11,325 nt of DNA from Sphingopyxis sp. (GTDB taxonomy: Bacteria; Pseudomonadota; Alphaproteobacteria; Sphingomonadales; Sphingomonadaceae), in assembly GCA_013911715.1 (NCBI GenBank), contig JACEST010000063.1, forward strand, positions 1-11,325, written 5' to 3'. A program made the position numbers and the translations under genes. Shown here one piece after another: positions 1 to 6,391 of the stretch (position 1 is the first letter of the stretch; each line of letters opens with the position of its first letter). Below the pieces are notes generated by a model. It saw nothing but the letters and a program-made list of their open reading frames with translations, made no database searches and was not told the DNA's origin.

Positions 1-69
1 CAAGATGACCGCTGCCGCCAGCAGCGCGACCAGCCCGATGACCCAGTAATTTTGCGCAATTTCCGTCAT
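1..69 (-). CDS. N-terminus of a membrane-anchored protein (partial, runs off left edge)
   Basis: Only the first 23 codons are in the window. They begin at an ATG whose complement is at 67-69 and read MTEIAQNYWVIGLVALLAAA and then VIL. After a short polar head, residues 10-23 are an uninterrupted hydrophobic stretch, so an N-terminal membrane anchor or uncleaved signal is likely. The start lies 3 bases after the purD stop (TAA-gcc-ATG on the minus strand). A purine-rich AGGGA sits about 8 bases upstream, inside the last purD codons, so the gene is probably co-transcribed and translationally coupled to purD. The visible part is too short to name a family. I have a vague recollection of membrane-anchored helix-hairpin-helix proteins in alphaproteobacteria with similar N-termini, but nothing here proves that. 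Confidence 0.6.
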   Translation of the reverse strand, partial: MTEIAQNYWVIGLVALLAAAVIL

Positions 70-72
70 GGC

Positions 73-1356
73 TTACTTCCCTTCGCGTTCGCGCGCGACT
101 TCGCGCCAGCCAATATCGCGGCGGCAGAAACCATCGGCGAAATCGACCTTATCCACGGCGGCATAAGCGCGCGCCTGCGCCGCGCCAACCGATGCGCCGG
201 TCGCGGTGACATTGAGCACGCGCCCGCCCGCCGCGACCAATTGACCCTTGTCGAGCGCCGTCCCGGCGTGGAAAATCTTGGCACCATTGGCCTCGGCGGC
301 ATCCAGATTATGGATGGCCCCGCCTTTGCTCGGCGTGCCGGGATAGCCGCGCGCCGCCATGACGACGGTCAGGGCAGTATCGTCGCTGAACTGCGGCGCA
401 TCGGCCTCGGCCAGCCGACCCGTTGCCACCGCCAGCAACAGCTTCGGCAAATCACCCTGATAGCGCATCATCAGCACCTGGCATTCAGGGTCGCCGAAAC
501 GGCAATTATATTCGATGAGTTTGGGCCCCGCATCGGTCAGCATCAGCCCGGCGAAGAGCACGCCGACATAAGGGCTGCCCGCCGCACTGAGCGCGCGCGC
601 GGTTGGCTCGACAATCTCTGTCATCGCCCGCGCGGTCAGTTCCGGCGTCAACACGCGCGCGGGCGAATAGGCGCCCATGCCGCCAGTGTTGGGGCCATTG
701 TCGCCGTCGCCGACGCGTTTATGGTCCTGCGCGGTCCCGAACAGCCGCAGGGTGTCGCCGTCGCACAGCGCGAACAGGCTGGCTTCCTCGCCGACCATAA
801 ACTCTTCGATGACCACGCTCGCGCCCGCGCTGCCGAAACTGCCGCCGAACATGTCGGCGATGGCGGCCTCGGCCTCGGCGATGGTTTCGGCAATGATCAC
901 GCCCTTGCCCGCCGCCAGCCCGTCGGCCTTGATGACCACGGGCAGGCCGAATTGCAGCAGCGCGGCGCGGGCCTCTTCGGCGCTGGTACAGCGGCGATAG
1001 GCTGCGGTCGGGATATTATTTGCGGCGCACAGGTCTTTGACGAAACCCTTGCTGCCTTCGAGCTGCGCGGCGGCGGCGCTGGGGCCGAAGGTGGCGATCC
1101 CCAGGGTGCGCAACCGGTCGGCAAGGCCCAGCACCAGCGGGACTTCAGGCCCAACCACGACCAGATCGATCGCCAGTTTGCGCGCGGCATCGACCAAAGC
1201 GTCAAGATCATCGACGGCAATCGGCAGCAGCCGGGCATATTGGCCGATGCCGGGGTTGCCCGGCGCGGCAAACAAAGTTGTGCAGCTCGGGCATTGCGCC
1301 AGCCGCCACGCCAGCGCATGTTCGCGTCCACCCGATCCCACCAACAGGATGTTCAA
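73..1356 (-). CDS. purD: phosphoribosylamine--glycine ligase (GAR synthetase)
   Basis: PurD joins 5-phosphoribosylamine and glycine using ATP to give GAR, an early step of cytosolic de novo purine synthesis. The 427-aa product has normal family length. It opens with the nucleotide-fold signature MNILLVGSGGREHALAW (residues 1-17). It then shows the ATP-grasp lysine segment KADGLAAGKGV (143-153), the glycine-rich GPNTGGMGAYSP (221-232) and the GARS signature RFGDPECQV (286-294). The start is TTG (complement at 1354-1356). It is fixed by the conserved N-terminus, which cannot be shortened, and by AAAGGGA about 8-9 bases upstream. That ribosome site lies inside the divergent xseA coding sequence, which starts on the very next base. 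No separate promoter space exists, so the promoter must sit within xseA. The gene ends in TAA, followed closely by the membrane-protein start at 69. Confidence 0.97.
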   Translation of the reverse strand: MNILLVGSGGREHALAWRLAQCPSCTTLFAAPGNPGIGQYARLLPIAVDDLDALVDAARKLAIDLVVVGPEVPLVLGLADRLRTLGIATFGPSAAAAQLEGSKGFVKDLCAANNIPTAAYRRCTSAEEARAALLQFGLPVVIKADGLAAGKGVIIAETIAEAEAAIADMFGGSFGSAGASVVIEEFMVGEEASLFALCDGDTLRLFGTAQDHKRVGDGDNGPNTGGMGAYSPARVLTPELTARAMTEIVEPTARALSAAGSPYVGVLFAGLMLTDAGPKLIEYNCRFGDPECQVLMMRYQGDLPKLLLAVATGRLAEADAPQFSDDTALTVVMAARGYPGTPSKGGAIHNLDAAEANGAKIFHAGTALDKGQLVAAGGRVLNVTATGASVGAAQARAYAAVDKVDFADGFCRRDIGWREVAREREGK

Positions 1357-1370
1357 TTGTCAGGTCCCTT
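1346..1370. promoter_or_regulatory. back-to-back TTG start codons of purD and xseA with reciprocal Shine-Dalgarno sites
   Basis: The palindrome CAATTG at 1354-1359 is two start codons: CAA at 1354-1356 is the purD TTG on the minus strand, and TTG at 1357-1359 starts xseA on the plus strand. AGGA at 1346-1349 lies 7 bases before the xseA TTG and belongs to purD codons. On the minus strand, AAAGGGA within about 1364-1371 precedes the purD TTG and belongs to xseA codons. Each gene therefore carries the other's ribosome site in its first codons. Confidence 0.7.
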
Positions 1371-2745
1371 TGCCGAAGATGAAGCGCCGCCCGCGCGGCT
1401 GTTAGCCGAAGGTGCGGCGGGCGACAATGCGCCGCCACTGTCGGTCAGCCAATTGTCAAACGCGCTGAAACGCGTGGTCGAGGACGGCTTTGGCCGCGTG
1501 CGCGTGCGCGGCGAACTGTCGGGCACCAAGCGCGCCGCGTCGGGGCATCTCTACAGCGCGCTCAAGGATGATGCCGCCCTCATCGACATGGTGATGTGGA
1601 AGGGGCAGGCCGCGCGCCTCGCTTTTCGCCCCGAAGACGGGGTCGAGGTGATCGCGACGGGGCGGCTCACCACCTATCCCGGACGTTCCAAATATCAGCT
1701 GATCGCCGATGCCCTAGAGGTCGCGGGCGAAGGCGCGCTGATGCTGCTCTTCGAGAAGCTGAAAGCGCGGCTGAAGGCCGAGGGGTTGTTCGACCGGCCC
1801 AAACAGGCTTTGCCCAAATTGCCCCGCACCATCGGCGTCGTCACATCGCCGACCGGCGCGGTGATCCGCGACATATTGCACCGCATCGGCGACCGTTTTC
1901 CATGCCAGGTCATTGTCTGGCCGGTCCTGGTGCAGGGTGAGGGCGCGGCGGCGCAGGTCGCCGCAGCAGTGCGCGGGTTCGACGCACTGCCCACATCCGG
2001 TGGCCCGGTGCCGCGCCCGGATCTGGTGATTGTCGCGCGCGGCGGCGGGTCGATCGAGGATCTATGGGCCTTCAACGAGGAAGTGGTGGTGCGCGCCATC
2101 GCCGATTGTTCGATCCCGACGATCAGCGCGGTGGGCCACGAAACCGATGTCACGCTCGCCGACCACGCCGCCGATATACGCGCGCCGACGCCGACCGCTG
2201 CCGCCGAACTGGCGGTGCCGGTGCGCAGCGAGCTGGCGGCGGTCCTCGCCAATTTGCGTTCCCGCACCCTGCAGGCGGCGCTGCGGCTGCGCGGCCGCAG
2301 TGCCGAACGGCTGACCGCGCTCGCCCGCCTGCTGCCGCGCCGCGAGGCGCTATATGCGGGGCAGCGCCAGCGGCTGGATGAGGTTGGCGAGCGGCTGGGG
2401 CGCGGGATCGCCGAACGCACCCGGCGCGCGCGCGACCGCCTGGCGCAGCGCAGCCTGCGTCCCGCGCTGCTGCTGCGGCATATCGACAGCGAAGGTGGCA
2501 GGCTGGGCGGGCTGGTGCGGCTGCTCGAATCGCTCGACCCGCGCGCCTTGCTCGCGCGCGGCTATGCGATGGTGCGCGGCGACGGCGACGTGCTCATCAC
2601 CAGCGCCGCGGCGGCGCGGCGCGCGGCGGCACTTAAGCTGGTCTTTGCCGACGGCGAAGTGGGGGTGAGCCCGGTTGGTGCGGCGACCGCGCCGCGCCGG
2701 CAGCCGACCAAGCCCGGCCAGGCCGACCTGTTCGGCGAGGGTTAG
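1357..2745 (+). CDS. xseA: exodeoxyribonuclease VII large subunit
   Basis: XseA is the catalytic large subunit of exonuclease VII, which with the small subunit XseB degrades single-stranded DNA from both ends in repair and recombination. From the TTG at 1357 it has 462 aa, normal for the family. Residues about 25-125 form the N-terminal OB-fold. The catalytic domain shows GVVTSPTGAVIRD (160-172), ARGGGSIEDLWAFNEE (227-242) and GHETDVTLADHAADIRAPTP (260-279), including the conserved R228, H261 and D264. A long Arg/Ala/Leu-rich helical region follows, then the typical LARGYAMVR near the C-terminus. The reading frame stays open upstream to about position 52, but that stretch is antisense to purD. 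An upstream ATG at 1318 has no good ribosome site, while TTG 1357 has AGGA 7 bases before it. No ATG or GTG follows before the conserved domain. xseB is not in the window. Confidence 0.95.
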   Translation: MSGPFAEDEAPPARLLAEGAAGDNAPPLSVSQLSNALKRVVEDGFGRVRVRGELSGTKRAASGHLYSALKDDAALIDMVMWKGQAARLAFRPEDGVEVIATGRLTTYPGRSKYQLIADALEVAGEGALMLLFEKLKARLKAEGLFDRPKQALPKLPRTIGVVTSPTGAVIRDILHRIGDRFPCQVIVWPVLVQGEGAAAQVAAAVRGFDALPTSGGPVPRPDLVIVARGGGSIEDLWAFNEEVVVRAIADCSIPTISAVGHETDVTLADHAADIRAPTPTAAAELAVPVRSELAAVLANLRSRTLQAALRLRGRSAERLTALARLLPRREALYAGQRQRLDEVGERLGRGIAERTRRARDRLAQRSLRPALLLRHIDSEGGRLGGLVRLLESLDPRALLARGYAMVRGDGDVLITSAAAARRAAALKLVFADGEVGVSPVGAATAPRRQPTKPGQADLFGEG

Positions 2746-2747
2746 GA

Positions 2748-2775
2748 CTTAGCAAGGCCGTGCGAACTTGCTAGG
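2748..2775 (+). terminator. small hairpin just after xseA
   Basis: Two bases after the xseA stop, CTTAGCAAG (2748-2756) pairs with CTTGCTAGG (2767-2775) through 9 base pairs, one of them G-U, around a 10-base loop. There is no T-run behind it, so it is at best a weak terminator or a 3' end-stabilising hairpin for xseA mRNA. Confidence 0.35.
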
Positions 2776-2789
2776 ATATGATCTACGCA

Positions 2790-2862
2790 TCGTCATCCTG
2801 AACTTGTTTCAGGATAACACGCCCACATCGCTTGTTATCCTGAAACAAGTTCAGGATGACGA
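2790..2862. repeat. perfect 30-bp inverted repeat, REP-like palindromic element
   Basis: The arms at 2790-2819 and 2833-2862 are exact reverse complements (30 bp) around a 13-base loop at 2820-2832. Each arm also contains its own small hairpin, TCCTGAA-CTTGT-TTCAGGA, so the element is a pair of head-to-head REP-like units that could fold as one long stem or two short ones. From memory, GTCATCC...CTTG...GGAT palindromes are dispersed between genes in sphingomonad genomes. Here it lies between xseA and the DUF2093 gene and ends 33 bases before the latter's ATG. It may limit read-through or stabilise the xseA 3' end. Genome-wide copy number cannot be judged from this window. Confidence 0.85.
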
Positions 2863-2895
2863 AAAATGGGGGATTTTGCATCCAAGGACGTCACC

Positions 2896-3111
2896 ATGCT
2901 TATCGCCTCTACCCAGCGCCCCGCGCGGCTCCATTATCAGCCCAACGGCTTTCGCGTGCTCACCCCCGGCGACCATGTCAGCTGCGCGGTGAGCGGGCAG
3001 GCAATCGCGCTCGACGCGCTGCGCTATTGGTCGGTCGAGCGGCAAGAACCTTATGCCAGCGCCGCCATCGCGACCGAGGCAATGATCGCGGCGGCGCAGG
3101 CGCGCGGATGA
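2896..3111 (+). CDS. DUF2093 family small protein, function unknown
   Basis: This 71-aa protein matches my memory of the DUF2093 family, short alphaproteobacterial proteins of unknown function. The hallmarks are ARLHYQPNGFRVLTPGDHV (residues 10-28), the single cysteine in VSCAVSG, and the block LRYWSVERQEPY. There is no signal peptide or membrane helix, so it is probably cytosolic. ATG 2896 is chosen because AAGGA (2884-2888) sits 7 bases before it. A longer form from ATG 2866 would begin at the foot of the inverted repeat without a ribosome site, and its first 10 residues do not look like the family. Placement right after xseA is, as I recall, common in alphaproteobacteria, but the inverted repeat separates the two here. 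Nothing in the sequence indicates a biochemical activity. Confidence 0.85.
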   Translation: MLIASTQRPARLHYQPNGFRVLTPGDHVSCAVSGQAIALDALRYWSVERQEPYASAAIATEAMIAAAQARG

Positions 3112-3116
3112 GGGCG

Positions 3117-3135
3117 GGGATCCTGGCTTGATCCT
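3117..3135. repeat. short hairpin after the DUF2093 gene, possible decayed repeat
   Basis: GGATC (3118-3122) pairs with GATCC (3130-3134) around CTGGCTT, starting 6 bases after the stop codon. The CTTGATCC part resembles common sphingomonad palindromic repeats, so it could be a degenerate copy or a weak transcript end. The stem is only 5-6 bp, so the call is tentative. Confidence 0.25.
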
Positions 3136-3164
3136 TTGCCATAATCGTCACGCCGACGTAATTT
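3136..3164 (+). promoter_or_regulatory. weak candidate promoter for the TonB-dependent receptor
   Basis: TTGCCA (3136-3141) is 17 bases before TAATTT (3159-3164). The -35 matches the sigma-70 consensus at 5 of 6 positions, the -10 at only 3 of 6. It is in an AT-richer patch of an otherwise GC-rich region. If used, it would give an untranslated leader of roughly 220 bases before the GTG at 3393. I see no clear operator or riboswitch fold in the rest of 3112-3392. Confidence 0.25.
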
Positions 3165-3392
3165 TATTCCAACAATCCAGGCGTCCGCGCACATGCCGTT
3201 CGCGCGCTATGCCACGCTGTTGCAATTCCGTCACAATGCGGCCCGAAACGCCATCAACGCGACGGCTTTTCCTTGCCTCTGCTGCCGTCTCGCCGCAGTT
3301 CCTGCACCATCGGGGAAAAATGATATGGTCGCACAGGCCATGTTCTATTTGCCTCCGGGTCGTTTCAAACCTCCAGAGCAAGGGACTGCACT

Positions 3393-6281
3393 GTGACCAA
3401 ATTCCAAATTACCAAGCTGAAAATGGGTGCCGCGCCGCTGGTGCTCGGGCTCGCCCTGATTTCAGCGCCCGCCTTTGCGCAGGACGCAGAAGAAGGCGCG
3501 GACAGCGCTGACGCTATCGTTGTCACCGGTTCGCGCATCTCAAACCCCAATCTTGAATTGTCGAGCCCGGTCAATGTCATCGGCGAAGACGAAATCCAGT
3601 TCCGCCAGCCGGCTTCGATCGAAGAGCTGCTGCGCCAGCTTCCCGGCACCCTGCCGGGTATCAACTCGGCGGTGAACAACGGCTCCAACGGTACCGCAAC
3701 CTTCAACCTGCGCGGCCTTGGCACCAACCGCAACCTGGTGCTGTTGAACGGCCGTCGTCTGGTGCCCGCTGGCCCCGGCGGTGTGACCGACCTTAACATC
3801 ATTCCGACGTCGCTGATCGAACGCACCGAAGTGCTCACCGGCGGCGCATCGAGCATTTATGGCGCCGATGCGATCACCGGTGTTGCCAACTTTGTGACGC
3901 GGCGTGACTTTTCCGGCCTGCAACTCGACGTCAATGCCGGTATCACCGAGCGTGGCGACGGCGAACAATTCCGCACCGACCTGACCATCGGGGCGAACTT
4001 CGATGACGGGCGCGGCAACGCCGTGCTCAGCGTTGGCTATACCGATACCGATACGGTTCTGCAGGGTGATCGCGCTGTCAGTCTTGTTTCGCTCAGCTCG
4101 GCCACGGGTGCAGAGCAAGGGTCGCCGACATCGACCCCGGCCTCGATCCTATTCCCGCTGACGGGTAGCTTTGACCCCACCACGGGCACCATCATCCCGA
4201 CGCTCGGCAACTTCAACTTCAACCCGCTCAACGTGTTTCAGACGCCATTCGAACGCTTCAACATTTTCGCGCAGGCGAATTATGAAGTGTCAGACGCTGT
4301 CGAAGTTTACACCGAGGGCTTTTACACCCGCAACAAGGTGCAGCAGCGCATCGCGCCCAGCGGCACCTTTTTCAACACGCTGCAAGTTCCGCTCAACAAC
4401 CAGTTCTTGACGCCCGCCCAGCGGCTGCAGCTGTGCACCGCATCGGTCACAGCGGCCACTCTGCCGGCGGGAACCGATTGTACCGCAGCGATTGCGGCAG
4501 GCACCGAAGTGCCGACCCAGATCGGTCGCCGTTTCACCGAATTTGGTCCGCGTCTGACGACCTTTGTCAGCCAGTCTTTCCAGATTACCGTTGGCGCGCG
4601 CGGTGCCGTGACGCCGACGATCAACTGGAATGTCAGCGGCCAATATGGCGAGTCCAGCTTTACCAACACCTCCGAAGGCCAGGGTATTTTCGACCGCCTG
4701 CAGGCCGGTATCCGCAACTGCCCCGCCGGTTCGCCTGGCGGCTGCGTTCCCATCAACATTTTTGGTGCCGATGGCACGCTGTCGCAAGAGGCACTGAATT
4801 TCATCAACGTTCCAACCTTTGCTTTCGTCAACACCAGCCTGGCGACGGTCGATGCTGGTCTTGAAGGCGACTTTGGTGTCGCATCGCCTTGGGCATCAAC
4901 GCCGATCAGCTTTGCCGTAGGCGGCGAATTCCGCGAATATCGGGGCTCAAGTCGCGGTGATGGTCTGTCGGCCACGCCGGGCCAGGTGCTGGGTCAGGGC
5001 GCAGCCGCGCTGCCAATCGATGGCCAATATAACAGCTATGAGGGCTATATCGAAGTGGTTGCGCCGCTGGTCGAAGATCGGCCGTTCTTCCACAGCCTGA
5101 CGCTCGAGGCCGGGTTTCGCTATTCCGATTACTCCACCGTTGGCGGCCAGGAAACCTACAAGGTGGGCGGCAGCTGGGCACCGATTGAAGATGTGCGGTT
5201 CCGCGGGGTCTATTCGCGGTCGGTCCGGGCACCGAACATTGGCGAATTGTTCCAGCCGCAGGTCACCGGTCTGACCAACCTGACGACGGATCCGTGCCAG
5301 GGCACGGCCGCCGAAGTTGCAGCGCGTAACCCGAACTTCACCGCACTGTGCCAGGCGCAGGTGACGCCTGCCCAGTTCGGCAATATTCCGGCGCCGGCTG
5401 CGGGCCAGATCAACCAGACGACTGGCGGCAACCCCTTGCTTGGACCTGAGGTTGCGGACAGCTTTACTGCGGGCGTCGTGCTGGAACCCAATTTCGTCCC
5501 GGGTCTGTCGTTGACGATCGACTATTTCGATATTGACATTACGGGTGCGGTTTCATCGCCTTCGGCACCCGATATTCTGGGCGGTTGCTTCTCTGCCACC
5601 AACACGGATCCCAATTTGGCGCAGTGCCAATTGATCCGCCGCAACACGCTGACCGGTGGCCTGAGCGGTCCGGCCAGCACGACGCAGGGTGTTCTGCTGG
5701 TGTCGTCGAACCTTGGCCGCATTGAAACCAACGGGATTGACGCCGCGTTGCAATATCGCCGGGATATTGGCTTTGCTACCCTGTCGCTGACGGGCAGCTT
5801 TACCTATACCATCGACAATTTGTTCCAGGCCAACCCAACCTCGATCAACCGCCAGTGTGTGGGCTTCTACAGCGTGGCCTGCGGCAACCCGCAGCCTGAA
5901 TATCAGTGGAATCTGCGCACCGGCCTCAGCTTTGGTGACACCGATATTTCGGTCCTTTGGCGTCACCTCGACGGGGTTGAAGTTGAACCGGTCGCGCCGA
6001 CGCCGCAGCGCCCGCTCGGCACGCCGACGACCGCTGGTCCGGCCACGGTATTTGCTGATTTTCAGCAAATTCCGTCCTTTGACTATTTCGACCTGTCGTT
6101 GCGGCAGGCGATTGGCGACAATGTCCAGTTCACCTTCTCGGTGCTGAACCTGTTCGATCGCGATCCGCCAAATGTCGGCAACACCATCGGTGGAACCGGC
6201 CCCAACAGCGGCAATACCTTCCCGTCGGTCTATGACGCGCTCGGCCGCCGTTACACCATGGCGCTGCGCCTGCGTTTCTGA
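3393..6281 (+). CDS. TonB-dependent outer-membrane receptor
   Basis: This is a 962-aa outer-membrane active-transport receptor powered by TonB-ExbBD. A Sec signal peptide precedes a likely cut after A29 (APAFA|QD). The TonB-box-like AIVVTG is at 41-46, so there is no N-terminal signalling domain and it is a transporter rather than a sigma-factor transducer. The plug shows NLRGLG (105-110), VLLNGRR (116-122) and ERTEVLTGGASSIYGADAI (143-161). The barrel follows, with the usual VLNLFDRDPP near residues 917-926 and a terminal phenylalanine (RLRF). Five cysteine pairs lie close in sequence: 348/363, 443/451, 635/653, 732/745 and 822/830. They probably form disulfides in surface loops. GTG 3393 has AAGGGA 7 bases upstream. 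No catabolic, SusD-like or regulator gene is adjacent, so the substrate is unknown; sphingomonad relatives take up siderophores, sugars or aromatic compounds. Confidence 0.95.
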   Translation: MTKFQITKLKMGAAPLVLGLALISAPAFAQDAEEGADSADAIVVTGSRISNPNLELSSPVNVIGEDEIQFRQPASIEELLRQLPGTLPGINSAVNNGSNGTATFNLRGLGTNRNLVLLNGRRLVPAGPGGVTDLNIIPTSLIERTEVLTGGASSIYGADAITGVANFVTRRDFSGLQLDVNAGITERGDGEQFRTDLTIGANFDDGRGNAVLSVGYTDTDTVLQGDRAVSLVSLSSATGAEQGSPTSTPASILFPLTGSFDPTTGTIIPTLGNFNFNPLNVFQTPFERFNIFAQANYEVSDAVEVYTEGFYTRNKVQQRIAPSGTFFNTLQVPLNNQFLTPAQRLQLCTASVTAATLPAGTDCTAAIAAGTEVPTQIGRRFTEFGPRLTTFVSQSFQITVGARGAVTPTINWNVSGQYGESSFTNTSEGQGIFDRLQAGIRNCPAGSPGGCVPINIFGADGTLSQEALNFINVPTFAFVNTSLATVDAGLEGDFGVASPWASTPISFAVGGEFREYRGSSRGDGLSATPGQVLGQGAAALPIDGQYNSYEGYIEVVAPLVEDRPFFHSLTLEAGFRYSDYSTVGGQETYKVGGSWAPIEDVRFRGVYSRSVRAPNIGELFQPQVTGLTNLTTDPCQGTAAEVAARNPNFTALCQAQVTPAQFGNIPAPAAGQINQTTGGNPLLGPEVADSFTAGVVLEPNFVPGLSLTIDYFDIDITGAVSSPSAPDILGGCFSATNTDPNLAQCQLIRRNTLTGGLSGPASTTQGVLLVSSNLGRIETNGIDAALQYRRDIGFATLSLTGSFTYTIDNLFQANPTSINRQCVGFYSVACGNPQPEYQWNLRTGLSFGDTDISVLWRHLDGVEVEPVAPTPQRPLGTPTTAGPATVFADFQQIPSFDYFDLSLRQAIGDNVQFTFSVLNLFDRDPPNVGNTIGGTGPNSGNTFPSVYDALGRRYTMALRLRF

Positions 6282-6297
6282 ACCGGGGGGCAACCAG

Positions 6298-6344
6298 CAA
6301 GCAAATGGGGCCGCCGGACAATTGTCCGGCGGCCCCTTTGCTTG
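6298..6344. terminator. palindromic, probably bidirectional terminator between convergent genes
   Basis: GGGGCCGCCGGACAA (6307-6321) is followed directly by its exact reverse complement (6322-6336), a 30-base perfect palindrome. Past a single bulged T (6306), CAAGCAAA (6298-6305) also pairs with TTTGCTTG (6337-6344), giving a stem of about 23 bp. Plus-strand transcripts of the receptor gene would run from the GC-rich stem into TTTGCTTGTTTG, minus-strand clpB transcripts into ATTTGCTTG. The T-runs are interrupted, but the position between two converging stops and the stem strength support a shared terminator. Confidence 0.8.
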
Positions 6345-6391
6345 TTTGCCGCTGGCCACCGGTGACGCACTGCGTGACCATCTGCGGAAAG

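Noticed and set aside
52..1356. A reading frame continuous with xseA that would extend it to 897 codons
   Set aside because: The upstream 435 codons are the exact antisense of purD and show only the Arg/Ala/Gly/Gln-rich composition expected of antisense GC-rich code. XseA is complete at 462 aa from TTG 1357.
2866..2895. An N-terminal extension of the DUF2093 protein from ATG 2866
   Set aside because: It begins at the edge of the inverted repeat with no ribosome site, and ATG 2896 has AAGGA at ideal spacing and gives the family-like N-terminus.
3128..3511. Open frames of 64-127 codons across the leader of the TonB receptor
   Set aside because: They conflict with each other or with the receptor gene, lack good ribosome sites and show no protein-like pattern. 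The region is treated as leader sequence.
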